This document shows, one piece after another, positions 24,866-33,421 of a stretch of 40,659 bases of DNA (positions within the stretch are counted from its first letter, which is position 1; each line of letters starts with the position of its first letter). Under the pieces are notes generated by a model. The model saw only the letters and a program-made list of their open reading frames with translations. It was not told the DNA's origin and ran no database searches. The position numbers and the translations under genes are program-made. The DNA is taken from contig PYJA01000006.1 of the NCBI GenBank assembly GCA_003635185.1, positions 1-40,659 on the forward strand. Direction: 5' to 3'. Origin of the DNA: Candidatus Poribacteria bacterium. GTDB taxonomy: Bacteria > Poribacteria > WGA-4E > WGA-3G.

Positions 24866-25933
24866 TTATTTCGCCTTAATTTCTTCCCAGGCACGGCTGT
24901 ATTGTTGCGTAAAATCACCTTGGTCTTTTATCCACTCAAGGGATTCCAGTACCTCTTTTGATGGATAAATAAATTTATGTTTCTGCAAATCTTCTGGCAA
25001 GTGTTCTTTGGCAGCTGGCACACAAGTTCCATACTTCGTAAAAACAGTAATTTTTGCATTGACCTCTGGCCGAAGAAGGTAATTGATAAACTTTTCGGCG
25101 AGCTCTTTATGAGGCGCAGATTTTGGTATACAGACAGTGTCAATAAATTGGCTTGATCCCTCTTTTGGAATCACATAGCGGATGGAAGGACGTTTTTCTG
25201 CTGCGCGGAACGCATCGCCACTCCAGCAGTGCGCTAGGATAACATCTCCAGCGATGAGAAGTTCTTCTGCCTCACTTTTATACTGTTTCACGAGGGGTTT
25301 CTGCGCAATTAATTTCTCTTTTGCTTGTCTAAGTTGTTCTGGATCAGTTGTATTGAGACTATATCCTAACATCTTCAATGCGACAGCAGGCGTTTCGCGT
25401 GGGTCATCGAGCATGCTGAACCGGTTTTTATACTGCGTTTCCCACAGCACCGTCCAGCTATCGGGTGCTGGTGAAATCACGGATGAATCATAGGCGATGC
25501 CAGCCGTACCAAACGTATACGGCACAGAATAACGGTTTTCAGGATCAAAGTACTTACTGATGAACATCGGACTGATATTTTTAAAGTTTGGTATGTTGTC
25601 ATGATTCAACTCAGCTAACAGATTTTCTTTTATCATTTTTGAAACCATATAATCTGATGGCATAATAATATCGTAGCCTGTAGCACCGGCCGACAACTTA
25701 GCGTGTAAATCTTCATTCGAACCGTAAATGTCAATTACAACATTTACGTCGAATTCTTTCTCAAATTCTTTGCGAATTTCATCGCTGATGTATCCTGACC
25801 AAGTAAAGATGTTCAGCTGGTTCTTCTGATCGCCGCAACTATTTAGGAAAATAGTGAGCAGGAGGACTCCTAAGAAGATGTACCTATTTGACATATTGTG
25901 CGAAATGAAACGTATTTTAGAAAAAAGTGACAT
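24866..25933 (-). CDS. PotD/PotF-like polyamine-binding lipoprotein
   Basis: A 355-residue periplasmic binding protein of the spermidine/putrescine ABC type. Signal peptide with lipobox FLNSC, so probably lipid-anchored. Family landmarks are LNIFTWSGYISDEIRKEFEK at the mature start, YDIIMPSDYMVSKM near 95-108, VPYTFGTAGIAYDSS, LAHCWSGDAF and IPKEGSSQFIDTVCIPK. The start at 25933 has GGAGGA five bases upstream; a reading from 25945 would place that site inside the gene. No ATPase or permease gene adjoins, so either the transporter is elsewhere or this is an orphan receptor. The ligand could be another cationic amine. Confidence 0.87.
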   Translation of the reverse strand: MSLFSKIRFISHNMSNRYIFLGVLLLTIFLNSCGDQKNQLNIFTWSGYISDEIRKEFEKEFDVNVVIDIYGSNEDLHAKLSAGATGYDIIMPSDYMVSKMIKENLLAELNHDNIPNFKNISPMFISKYFDPENRYSVPYTFGTAGIAYDSSVISPAPDSWTVLWETQYKNRFSMLDDPRETPAVALKMLGYSLNTTDPEQLRQAKEKLIAQKPLVKQYKSEAEELLIAGDVILAHCWSGDAFRAAEKRPSIRYVIPKEGSSQFIDTVCIPKSAPHKELAEKFINYLLRPEVNAKITVFTKYGTCVPAAKEHLPEDLQKHKFIYPSKEVLESLEWIKDQGDFTQQYSRAWEEIKAK

Positions 25934-25969
25934 ACTTTCCTCCATTCATATCTGTTTTGATGTAAATTA

Positions 25970-26105
25970 TAGTGAAATCCACAATCCCCTGGACATTGGC
26001 GAGGTTAGGAAACCTCGCCAGCAGAGATGTACGCCCGCTGCTGGTGAGGTTTCCTAACCTCACCAAATTACCGAAATATTTATTTAAACTTCATACAGAT
26101 TGTGC
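25970..26105. repeat. Three-hairpin dispersed repeat, copy A
   Basis: Two long hairpins, 25998-26019 (GGCGAGGTT/AACCTCGCC) and 26043-26064 (GGTGAGGTT/AACCTCACC), flank a shorter AGCAG...CTGCT stem. The right side ends in TTTATTTAAACTTCATACAG as in copies B and C; the left side differs and matches 23091-23140. It sits between the binding-protein gene and the rhodanese gene. Confidence 0.8.
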
Positions 26106-26152
26106 TACATTGACAAGGGATCTTAATTATGCTAATCTACATACGAGTAGGT

Positions 26153-26518
26153 TTATTCGTCATTATTTTTAGTTGGGAGTCCTTCTGCCTTCCAACCGCG
26201 GAAACCGCCAGTTAGGACTGAAACGTTCTCATAACCCATATTTCTTAAGGTGTGTGCCGAAAGCGTAGCACGCGTGCCACCACCACAATAAGTAACGATG
26301 TGTGTCCCCTCATCAGGAGCAACTTCATCAATGTCAAGCTCAAGGTAACCGCGAGGGAGCGAAACTGCATTGGGTAAGTGTTCTTCGTCGTAGTCCGGTT
26401 CGTCACGGACATCTAATAGAATGACAGAATCGCCCGCTTCTGTAAGTTCATCAGGTGAAATATGTCCAATATTCGCTTTTGCTTCAGCGACAAGTTCTTT
26501 TAGGGTTTTTAATGGCAT
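26153..26518 (-). CDS. Single-domain rhodanese (sulfurtransferase)
   Basis: A 121-residue protein that is one rhodanese domain. ILLDVRDEPDYDEEHLPNAV at about 33-52 is the substrate-side motif. The active-site loop is YCGGGTRA with C78 as the persulfide-carrying Cys. TGGFRGWKAEGLP near the C terminus is the family ending. It has about 18 additional N-terminal residues and no signal peptide, so it should be cytoplasmic, moving sulfane sulfur to unknown acceptors. GGAGG precedes the ATG. Neighbours give no clear pathway, though sulfatases in the region release sulfate. Confidence 0.92.
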   Translation of the reverse strand: MPLKTLKELVAEAKANIGHISPDELTEAGDSVILLDVRDEPDYDEEHLPNAVSLPRGYLELDIDEVAPDEGTHIVTYCGGGTRATLSAHTLRNMGYENVSVLTGGFRGWKAEGLPTKNNDE

Positions 26519-26657
26519 AGTTGTCCTCCAAAAAATAAAGATGTATATTGATTTAAGGGAAATTTAGATTAGTTGTAATCCAATAGGTAAAATATATCAT
26601 AAAGTAGCGGAATCGTCAAATATTTTCTATAACTGAATTTAGCAGAAAGGAGTATAA

Positions 26658-27101
26658 ATGGAATCGCTAAAAAAATCGGTCCAATCTGTAATTGAAAAAG
26701 GGCGGATTGGAAGTCCTGTATTTCTAAGATGTGTGCTTCATATCGCAAGTGAAACATCCAGTCTACTGCAACCGACCTCTGAAATTGTTGCACTCTCAAA
26801 TGGGTGGATGCCGTCACAACCACAGCGTATTTATGCTCAAGGCGATGTGAACGCGACGCAGGTCACGGTAATGGTGCAGTATACAGGTGGGCAAATGGCA
26901 ATGCTGAGTATCAATCGGGTTGAGACTGAAACTGCAATTGACATTATGTTAGTTGGCAATAAAGGTGTTATCTACCATGAAACCCCAATAGGCAGAAACT
27001 ATCTAAGTGCTACTCCGCCTCAACTTGGTACTACAGGTGAACTTACAGAGGTTATTGCTGATGCACTTGCAACTGGACAACCTATAACGGTGGAGGGATA
27101 A
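26658..27101 (+). CDS. Gfo/Idh/MocA C-terminal-domain protein without NAD domain
   Basis: A 147-residue protein resembling only the second half of a Gfo/Idh/MocA oxidoreductase: RIGSPVFLRCVLHIASE near 14-30, then the beta-sheet part QVTVMVQYTGGQMAMLSINR and IDIMLVGNKGVIYHETP. The NAD-binding Rossmann half and the E/DKP motif are absent. A strong AAAGGAG site lies before the ATG, so it is set up to be translated as such and is not a simple truncation. It ends 2 bases before the start of a full-length Gfo/Idh/MocA gene, suggesting a two-subunit complex or a dimerisation partner. Confidence 0.7.
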   Translation: MESLKKSVQSVIEKGRIGSPVFLRCVLHIASETSSLLQPTSEIVALSNGWMPSQPQRIYAQGDVNATQVTVMVQYTGGQMAMLSINRVETETAIDIMLVGNKGVIYHETPIGRNYLSATPPQLGTTGELTEVIADALATGQPITVEG

Positions 27102-27103
27102 AC

Positions 27104-28252
27104 ATGCAAAAAAACGGAAAGTCCGGTGTTCTACTGCTCGGTGGACATCGCACACATCAAGAGAATTACGCACAATTGTTTGCTAACGATCCTCGTTGCC
27201 AGCTTATTGCCTTTGCTGATGAGCGCGACGCGCCTACGGAACGGATAGCCTTGGCCCGTTCTCTCGCTGAAGACTTAAACTTGCCCTTCATACCCGATCT
27301 TGACGAAGCGTTAGCGCGCGATGATGTACATATAGTAAGCCTCTGCACCGAAGTAGAACGAAGGGGACATGTCGGAGCAAAGTGTGCTGAAGCAGGAAAG
27401 CACGTCTATCTTGATAAACCCATGGCACTCAACCCCGAACATGCCAACCAAATTGTTAACGCTGTTGCTAAAAGCGGTATTAGAACGCAGATGTTCAGTA
27501 ACATTCATAGCACTTGGGCACGTACAGTCAAACAAGGATTGGACAGTGGACACATCGGTAAATTACAAGCAATTCATTGCGATGTCTTGTTTGCGAAAGG
27601 ACATCCGGGGACTGCACCTGTTGGTAAAAAACGGAGACAGAAACCGAATGTAGAACGGTACAGTTTTGTGGAAGCAAAACCTGAAATGTTCGACATTGGT
27701 GTTTATGCTGTGTCCATGGTGAATTGGTTGACGCAAAAACGGGTGCAGCATGTGTTCGGTGGAACAGCAAATTATTTTTTTAAAGAACATCACGGCTGCG
27801 ACTTAGAGGATTTCGGCGCATTGGTCTTAACATTAGAGGATGATATTACCGCAACCATTGCAGCTGGACGCTACGGATGGCAGAGCCATGCACGAGGGGG
27901 TGTGCAAAAGGTGTCCCTTATCGGCACTGACGCTACTTTTACCTTTGATGCTTCGGCAAATAGGTTGGCGGTGTTCGCAGCAGAACCACCGTTTGAACCA
28001 CCAACACCACACCCACTTGACCCAATGGGGATGTGGAGCAGCACACAAGCAGAGATCGGGATGCGGCCAAAACAGCAATGGATTGATGTCACCAGTGAAA
28101 ATGATGGACAGCGAGAGTTCAGCGCTTTTATTGATTGTATAGAAAACGGCGTGGAAAGTGAGATGAATGCAGAATTTGCTGCACATTCGGTTGAAATTAT
28201 TTGTGCTGGATACCGTTCTGCTGCAAGTGGGAAAGTTATCAGTCTATGTTAA
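27104..28252 (+). CDS. Gfo/Idh/MocA family oxidoreductase
   Basis: A 382-residue NAD(P)-dependent sugar or inositol dehydrogenase-type protein. The Rossmann start is GVLLLGGHRTHQENYAQL; this GxLLLGGHR form departs from the usual GxGxxG. The catalytic motif is YLDKPMAL near 102-109 (family EKP). Ligand-domain landmarks FDIGVYAVSMVNWL and the sheet DFGALVLTLEDDITATIAAGRYGW follow. It starts 2 bases after the stand-alone C-terminal half, with GGAGG overlapping that gene's end. The sugar substrate is unknown. The downstream region changes to repeats and mobile DNA. Confidence 0.85.
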   Translation: MQKNGKSGVLLLGGHRTHQENYAQLFANDPRCQLIAFADERDAPTERIALARSLAEDLNLPFIPDLDEALARDDVHIVSLCTEVERRGHVGAKCAEAGKHVYLDKPMALNPEHANQIVNAVAKSGIRTQMFSNIHSTWARTVKQGLDSGHIGKLQAIHCDVLFAKGHPGTAPVGKKRRQKPNVERYSFVEAKPEMFDIGVYAVSMVNWLTQKRVQHVFGGTANYFFKEHHGCDLEDFGALVLTLEDDITATIAAGRYGWQSHARGGVQKVSLIGTDATFTFDASANRLAVFAAEPPFEPPTPHPLDPMGMWSSTQAEIGMRPKQQWIDVTSENDGQREFSAFIDCIENGVESEMNAEFAAHSVEIICAGYRSAASGKVISLC

Positions 28253-28269
28253 CCCAAGTTGTCATACAA

Positions 28270-28534
28270 GTAGCACAAACTTCATGAAGATTAAGTTTTA
28301 ATTCGGTAATTCTGATCTTTTTTCTGTCTGAATCGCGGATTATCGCGGAGAACGCGGAATTAAGAGATTCTTTCGTTACCGCCCCGTCTCTTGCGAAAGG
28401 AAATGTCCGAGACACAAAAACATTTTCCGCGTCCTCCGGGGAATGCCTAAAGACGAATGCGCGTCCGGCATTCGCCATGATTCATACCGTTGATTTGGTG
28501 TTTTCCGCGCTTTCCGTAATTCTGACAAAAAGGG
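28270..28534. repeat. Long dispersed repeat D, copy 1 (interrupted)
   Basis: About 150 bp closely matches 34525-34735, from GCACAAACT..ATGAAGATTAA through TAATTCTGATCTTTTTTCTG and the GCGGAGAACGCGG segment to ACATTTTCCGCGTCCTC. The right arm of the inverted repeat is then broken by roughly 70 bp of unrelated DNA before TTTTCCGCGCTTTCCGT resumes. The first bases (GTAGCACAAACTTCATGAAG) match an end of the three-hairpin family. Confidence 0.75.
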
Positions 28535-28834
28535 TGATAAAAACTTTACACACCCCGCGCCAATAGGGTTATTTGGTTTTAGGCATTTTAGCCGTTTCTT
28601 ATCACAAACGTTAATATTTTTGGATATGCAGATATAACGTGATTTTTCATGCTATATCTGCTGGACTTCACCTTAAAAATCTTACCCTTTGAGGTGAAAA
28701 ATGCCAGAAAAAGACTCTCGACACTTGTTATACCATTTCTATTAATTTTTATTCCATTACCGTTTGTTAGAAATGAAGCAGAATGTAGCACAAACTGGCA
28801 GTTTATGCTACAAAGAGAACATTATATATGAGAA
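28535..28834. other. Non-coding stretch with two inverted repeats
   Basis: No gene is supported. GCAGATATA...TATATCTGC forms a 9-bp stem near 28629-28662. A near-perfect palindrome, GTAGCACAAACTG (28785-28797) and CAGTTTATGCTAC (28799-28811), has one mismatch and a single-base centre, and lies 24 bp before the transposase remnant. Confidence 0.6.
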
Positions 28835-29173
28835 ATGGTATTAGATAGATTAGCAGAAATAGAAGAGCCGCGCAACGAAAAAGGAAGACGACACCCGTTG
28901 CACTCAATCCTCGGACTTGTCATCATTGGTTTTATGTCTGGACGGCGTGGGCATTGGTCAATAGAGAACAAGTCACACTGGATGCAAGATACGGTGTTCG
29001 GAGAAGACGCATCGCCTGTCCGATGTGGTGCTATTCCACAAGTTATGGCGACTTTGCGAAATGCAGCATTAGCAGTATTGCGATTTGCTGGGGTTACATG
29101 TATAGCGGATAAGATAAAATATTATGCTTCAAAACCTTTACTTGCAGTTAACTTGATAACTGAGTGTTTTTAA
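28835..29173 (+). pseudogene. ISAs1-family transposase, internally deleted but in frame
   Basis: The 112-residue frame joins the N-terminal ISAs1 signature (LAEIEEPRNEKGRRHPLHSI, residues about 5-24) directly to the C-terminal one (GHWSIENKSHWMQDTVFGED, 39-58, then NAALAVLRFAG). The junction is at FMSGRRGHW. The whole catalytic middle, normally some 250 residues with the DDE triad, is missing, so it cannot transpose on its own. The frame stays open across the junction, and 40 extra residues follow. It marks mobile-element activity just left of the second methyltransferase gene. Confidence 0.8.
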
Positions 29174-29264
29174 AACTAAATAACCCTGTCTTTGTTCAGT
29201 CCCACTTGACACAATCCTACCCGCCATGCTATCCTTTACCAAAAAACACCGTAGGAAAACACCA

Positions 29265-30887
29265 ATGACACAAAACTTTCCCGACAACGCGCTATACGAA
29301 ATGGACAATCTCGAAGTGCTACGCGGCATGAACAGTGACACCGTAGAGCTCATCGCCACCGACCCACCCTTTAACATCAAACGCAACCGCAGTGGCACAG
29401 CCGGACATTATGTAGACAACTGGAAATGGGGAGACACCGGTATGCTCCCAGACCAATGGAAATGGAACGAAGTACATCCCAAATGGCTTGAAGAAATCAA
29501 AGACAACCACACCGAACTTTATCATGCAATTGACGCAGCCAAACACTGTCAAGGTGAAGGTACTGCCGCGTTCTTATGCTTTCTCAGTGTCAGACTCATT
29601 GAAATGCACCGTATCCTAAAAGAGGCAGGGAGCATCTATTTACATTGTGACCCGACTGCAAGTCACTACATCAAAATGTGTATGGACTCGATTTTTGGGC
29701 GGAGAAACTTTAGAAATGAAATCGTGTGGAAGCGTCAGATAGCAAATAACGCTGTTACTAAGAAATATGGTCGTATCGTGGACTACCTGCTTTTCTATAC
29801 GAAAGGTAACAAATACACTTGGAATCAGCAATACAGTGAAAGAACTGAAGATATCCAAAGAAGGTACAGATTTAAGGATGATGACGGGCGAGTTTACAGA
29901 ACTCATGATCTAACTGCCCCGGGCAGAGATCCAAATAGAATGTTTGAATGGCAAGGGACAATTCCCTATCGAAACTGGGCATTTTCAAGAGAAATCCTTG
30001 ATGAAATGTTGTCAAATGGTGAGATTCTCTTGAAAAAGGACGGGACGGTGTCAGCCTCTAACGGACGTAAGGTATATCTTGACGAACAGCAACCTGGAGT
30101 AAAGTTGCAGACAATTTGGGATGATATCACAAAAGTAGGCACATCTAAAGAACGCACAGGCTCCCCCGACCAAAAACCGCTTGCCCTCTATGAACGTATT
30201 ATCAAAGCGAGTAGCGATGAAGGCGATTTGGTATTAGATCCCTTCTGCGGATGTGCCACCACGATTATTGCAGCAGATAACCTCAAACGTCGTTGGGTTG
30301 GCATAGACAGGCGCGTAAATGCACGCTACCACATCATAACGCGTCTGATGGGTATTAGCAAAAAAGAACGCGAACGGATAGAGAAATACGCCACAGATAA
30401 AGGCTGGTTGGACAGAGAAACAGCGAAATATGAAATCCACTACCAAACCGATCCCCCTGTCCGCACCGATCAAGATACCCCTACAGTCCCCGAATTATCC
30501 CATGTCTATCAACACCATCTTGAACCGCTGCACAGCCATGCCGAGATGCACCAAATCCTTGTGGATCAGTTCGGATTGAAATGTTGGGGATGTAATTTTG
30601 TCCCACCTGACAAACGCTATTTACACCTTGACCATATCGTTCCTAAAAGCGATGGGGGCACCAACGACATAGACAATCGCGCCCTCTTATGCCAACCGTG
30701 CAATAGCAAAAAATCTAACACGATGAGTCTCACGTCGCTACGTAGACAAAACAAAAAGGATGGATATATTCAACCAGGTGAAGCGATAGACCTCCAAGCT
30801 GCTTTAGCGTGGACGCGATCCCTTTTAGTCCAAACACTTCGCGAAGCACCCTACCAAGGACCACTTCCGCTTGAAAGTGAAAGATAG
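29265..30887 (+). CDS. DNA methyltransferase (N6A/N4C) fused to an HNH endonuclease domain
   Basis: A 540-residue protein from ATG 29265 (TAGGAAA upstream; the longer reading from 29226 lacks a site). The methyltransferase half has motif IV DPPFNIKRN at 33-41, SIYLHCDPTASHY, and motif I DPFCGCATT near 325-333, in beta-class order. Residues about 427-500 form a zinc-type HNH nuclease: CWGC at 440-443, HLDHI at 454-458, N471 and CQPCNSKKSN from C476. It closely resembles the methyltransferase at 13068-14531 over the first half (EMHRILxxxGSIxLHCDPxASHY), but carries a different nuclease. More GC-rich codons and flanking mobile remnants suggest recent acquisition. A restriction-modification fusion is the likely role. 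Confidence 0.88.
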   Translation: MTQNFPDNALYEMDNLEVLRGMNSDTVELIATDPPFNIKRNRSGTAGHYVDNWKWGDTGMLPDQWKWNEVHPKWLEEIKDNHTELYHAIDAAKHCQGEGTAAFLCFLSVRLIEMHRILKEAGSIYLHCDPTASHYIKMCMDSIFGRRNFRNEIVWKRQIANNAVTKKYGRIVDYLLFYTKGNKYTWNQQYSERTEDIQRRYRFKDDDGRVYRTHDLTAPGRDPNRMFEWQGTIPYRNWAFSREILDEMLSNGEILLKKDGTVSASNGRKVYLDEQQPGVKLQTIWDDITKVGTSKERTGSPDQKPLALYERIIKASSDEGDLVLDPFCGCATTIIAADNLKRRWVGIDRRVNARYHIITRLMGISKKERERIEKYATDKGWLDRETAKYEIHYQTDPPVRTDQDTPTVPELSHVYQHHLEPLHSHAEMHQILVDQFGLKCWGCNFVPPDKRYLHLDHIVPKSDGGTNDIDNRALLCQPCNSKKSNTMSLTSLRRQNKKDGYIQPGEAIDLQAALAWTRSLLVQTLREAPYQGPLPLESER

Positions 30888-30905
30888 CATCATCTAATTC
30901 TGAAC

Positions 30906-31844
30906 TTATGCTGTTAATGCTGCAAATATTGCCTTAATGTAGCCAACAGAATATGCCAACCCTACATTACCTTCTAACCTTGGAATATGGTCGGCATTGA
31001 TACACCCATCAAACCCGACCTTTTGTAGTTCTCGCACAATTTTGAACATATTCATATCACCATCGTCAAGGAGTGTCTCCTCAAATGCACCTGCTGTTGC
31101 GAGGCTACCGCGCACATTCCGCAGATGAACCATAAAGATACGTCCTTTACGTCCGTAGTTGTTTATCTCATCAAGCACAATGGCACTGCCCCCTGCCTCT
31201 GCTCGGGTACCACAGCAGTAAAGGTAACCGACATTCCTACTTGGGAATGCATCAATAACACGATGAAATCCGAGACCGCCAAAAGGTGTATCCGGATTCG
31301 GCACATCTGATGGGTGAATGGCGAGTTTGATACCGTGTTCATCGGCAATAGGGACTAATGCGCCGTAAACCTCACAGAAACGTTTCCACCATTCTTCAAG
31401 TTCTTCCATTGTCGGTATAGGAGGTGGGTTCTGTGTTGCAGCACGGCTTTCGCCGCGTGAAATATAACCGCCTCGATGCACCGCAGAATAGCGTGTCATC
31501 AGATAATCAAATGTATCACCCCAGAACCTTTGGCGTGCGATCGGCACACCCGCTTCGGCAAATACTTTAAGAGCATTACACGTGTTTTCTAATTCCTTTT
31601 CGCCATCGGGTTGTCCTTTCATAAACTTTTCTGTGATGTTCGGCAACGTCACACGATTGATGTCCAAACCGTAAGAACGAATCTGCTTTTTTATTTTCAG
31701 CAGTTCGTCTAAATCGGGATACCCCTGTTCCTTTACGCCGGGGAAAGACCCACCATTGCCGAAATCAATACAGTCAGCACCAAGTTGTGTAACCTGTTTC
31801 AAATAAGTGTCTGAAAGTCCACCGTCCCATACAGATATTTTCAT
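30906..31844 (-). CDS. Mannonate dehydratase-like (UxuA family) TIM-barrel enzyme
   Basis: A 312-residue relative of UxuA, shorter than the 339-residue one at 20089. Landmarks are KLAIHPSDVPNPDTPFGGLG near 170-189, GYLYCCGTRAEAGG, the metal-binding VHLRNVRG near 239-246, LLDDGDMNMFKIV and NADHIPRLEGN at the C terminus. Its probable role is dehydration of a sugar acid; the shorter barrel and sequence drift make the exact substrate uncertain. Strong GAGGAG site. It lies 12 bases downstream of a Gfo/Idh/MocA gene, so they are co-transcribed and may carry out successive oxidation and dehydration of one sugar. Confidence 0.82.
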   Translation of the reverse strand: MKISVWDGGLSDTYLKQVTQLGADCIDFGNGGSFPGVKEQGYPDLDELLKIKKQIRSYGLDINRVTLPNITEKFMKGQPDGEKELENTCNALKVFAEAGVPIARQRFWGDTFDYLMTRYSAVHRGGYISRGESRAATQNPPPIPTMEELEEWWKRFCEVYGALVPIADEHGIKLAIHPSDVPNPDTPFGGLGFHRVIDAFPSRNVGYLYCCGTRAEAGGSAIVLDEINNYGRKGRIFMVHLRNVRGSLATAGAFEETLLDDGDMNMFKIVRELQKVGFDGCINADHIPRLEGNVGLAYSVGYIKAIFAALTA

Positions 31845-31856
31845 TCTTTTTCTCCT

Positions 31857-32861
31857 CTATAATGGTAATGCAATAGGTTGTCCGATTTCAACGGATTTGT
31901 ATGCGGCTAAAGCAATTTCAACTGCGGCGCGCCCATCGGCACCGGTAATCAGCGGCGGTGTGTCGTTTCGGATCGCCTCTACAAAAACGCGAATTTCTTG
32001 TTGGACGGGCGGCGGTACCTGAATATCGCTAATCCTGATACTTCTACCTTCGCCTTCAAAGGGCTTTATCTGGATAGCGGCATCGCCACCCCAAATTTGC
32101 GGGAAGTAGATTGAACCTTTTTCGCAATCAACACGTCCACCGTAACCTCCAACCGCGGCGGCATGGCTGGAATGAAGTAATCCGACTGCACCGTTCTCAA
32201 AATTTAATGACGCGAGTACTACATCTGGATAGTCTGTATGTTCATGGATGTATTGTCCACCAACGCCGTACACCTTTGAGACATCCCCACAGGTCCATCT
32301 CATAAAGTCAATCTCATGGGCATTTATTTCCATGAGACTGCCTCCAGATTTTGCACGTTCCAAACGCCAAGGAACACGATTTCCACCTGACCACGGTCCA
32401 CCGATTCGATGCACCATCATGTTGACTGGTGCCCCTAATTCACCGCTATGGACAATTTCACGGACTTTGGAATGCGTGGCATGGTAACGACACACCAAAC
32501 CGATTGTGAGTTTAATGTCATTTTCTGATGCCGCAGCGATCATCGCGTCACAATCTTCCAACGTGGGTGCCATCGGTTTTTCAGAGAAAACATGTTTACC
32601 CGCATTCGCAGCATCAACTGCCATCTGTGCATGTAGGAACGGGGGTGAAGCAAGTAGGACTGCCTGAATGCTGTCATTTGCCAGCAGTTCATGATAGTTA
32701 GTCGTGTAATTTGTGTTGAGGTTGTCTGCAAGGGTTTTTGCCAATTCCTCTTGTAGGTCACTGACGCAGACAACGTCTATCCCTTCAACAGCGTTTGCGC
32801 CGTTTGCGAGGCTTCTGCCCATGCCGCCACAACCGATAACGCCAATTCCGATAGTTTTCAT
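31857..32861 (-). CDS. Gfo/Idh/MocA family oxidoreductase
   Basis: A 334-residue NAD(P)-dependent dehydrogenase. The Rossmann motif is IGVIGCGGMGRSLA at 5-18, the catalytic motif is VFSEKPMAPT near 92-101, and the conserved METAL-like stretch reads SGGSLMEINAHEIDFMRW near 172-189 with a His. I chose the start at 32861, preceded by GGAGAG; the frame opens earlier at 32894 without support. Its N-terminal half is duplicated in the next gene upstream, at 32995-33387. It pairs with the UxuA-like gene 12 bases downstream. The substrate, a sugar or sugar acid, is unknown. Confidence 0.88.
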   Translation of the reverse strand: MKTIGIGVIGCGGMGRSLANGANAVEGIDVVCVSDLQEELAKTLADNLNTNYTTNYHELLANDSIQAVLLASPPFLHAQMAVDAANAGKHVFSEKPMAPTLEDCDAMIAAASENDIKLTIGLVCRYHATHSKVREIVHSGELGAPVNMMVHRIGGPWSGGNRVPWRLERAKSGGSLMEINAHEIDFMRWTCGDVSKVYGVGGQYIHEHTDYPDVVLASLNFENGAVGLLHSSHAAAVGGYGGRVDCEKGSIYFPQIWGGDAAIQIKPFEGEGRSIRISDIQVPPPVQQEIRVFVEAIRNDTPPLITGADGRAAVEIALAAYKSVEIGQPIALPL

Positions 32862-32994
32862 ATATCTCTCCATAATGTTTGCGCAACTTGTCAAAATACC
32901 GTTGGTCGTAGAGATCTTTGTAAACGCACCTACATGTAAATGTCCACATATTTTATATTCAGCGAAAACAGGGCGCGCATGGCGCAGATAACCT

Positions 32995-33387
32995 CTATTC
33001 CTTCAACTGCGCTTTCATCATTTTAAGGGTTTCGTCCCATTCCGATGTTGGGAGTAAATGTTCAATGAGCATGTGTTGGATCTCGTATATGGAAACATCT
33101 GGATTCATGCCGAAGAAAAGGTATTTGCCCGTTTTTCCGGCTTCATCCGCTATCTCTTGCATAGTTGGCGATGTTACAATTAGCACAACTTGAATTTTTT
33201 CATCGGCGAGCAATTCGTGATAATCTATCGTGTAGTTCACACCGATATCAGTGGCAAGTTTTTCTGCCAATTCACCTTGCGTATCACTAACACAGATAAC
33301 CTCTAAACCTCCAACAGCATGTGCGCCAGTTGCAAGCCGTCTCCCCATTTTGTTACAACCGATAACACCGATTCCGATTGATTCCAT
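32995..33387 (-). CDS. Stand-alone N-terminal half of a Gfo/Idh/MocA protein
   Basis: A 130-residue protein whose first 85 residues copy the NAD-binding half of the neighbouring oxidoreductase (IGIGVIGCNKMGRRLATGAHAV versus CGGMGRSLANGANAV; NYTIDYHELLADEKIQ versus NYTTNYHELLANDSIQ). The catalytic EKP motif is lost; the position reads FFGMNPD. The ligand domain is replaced by 35 unrelated residues ending KMMKAQLKE. This looks like a tandem duplication that has decayed or been repurposed. The frame is open and ATG-started, so it might still make a nucleotide-binding protein, but a pseudogene is equally likely. Confidence 0.65.
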   Translation of the reverse strand: MESIGIGVIGCNKMGRRLATGAHAVGGLEVICVSDTQGELAEKLATDIGVNYTIDYHELLADEKIQVVLIVTSPTMQEIADEAGKTGKYLFFGMNPDVSIYEIQHMLIEHLLPTSEWDETLKMMKAQLKE

Positions 33388-33421
33388 TTTGTTGCCTCTA
33401 TCTTCAATGTATGTGGATTAC

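Noticed and set aside
26569..26823. 84-codon minus-strand frame over the start of the C-only Gfo/Idh/MocA gene
   Set aside because: It overlaps a plus-strand gene with a strong ribosome site and has no recognisable features.
28649..28831. 60-codon frame upstream of the ISAs1 remnant
   Set aside because: It runs through the 28785-28811 palindrome and resembles no protein.
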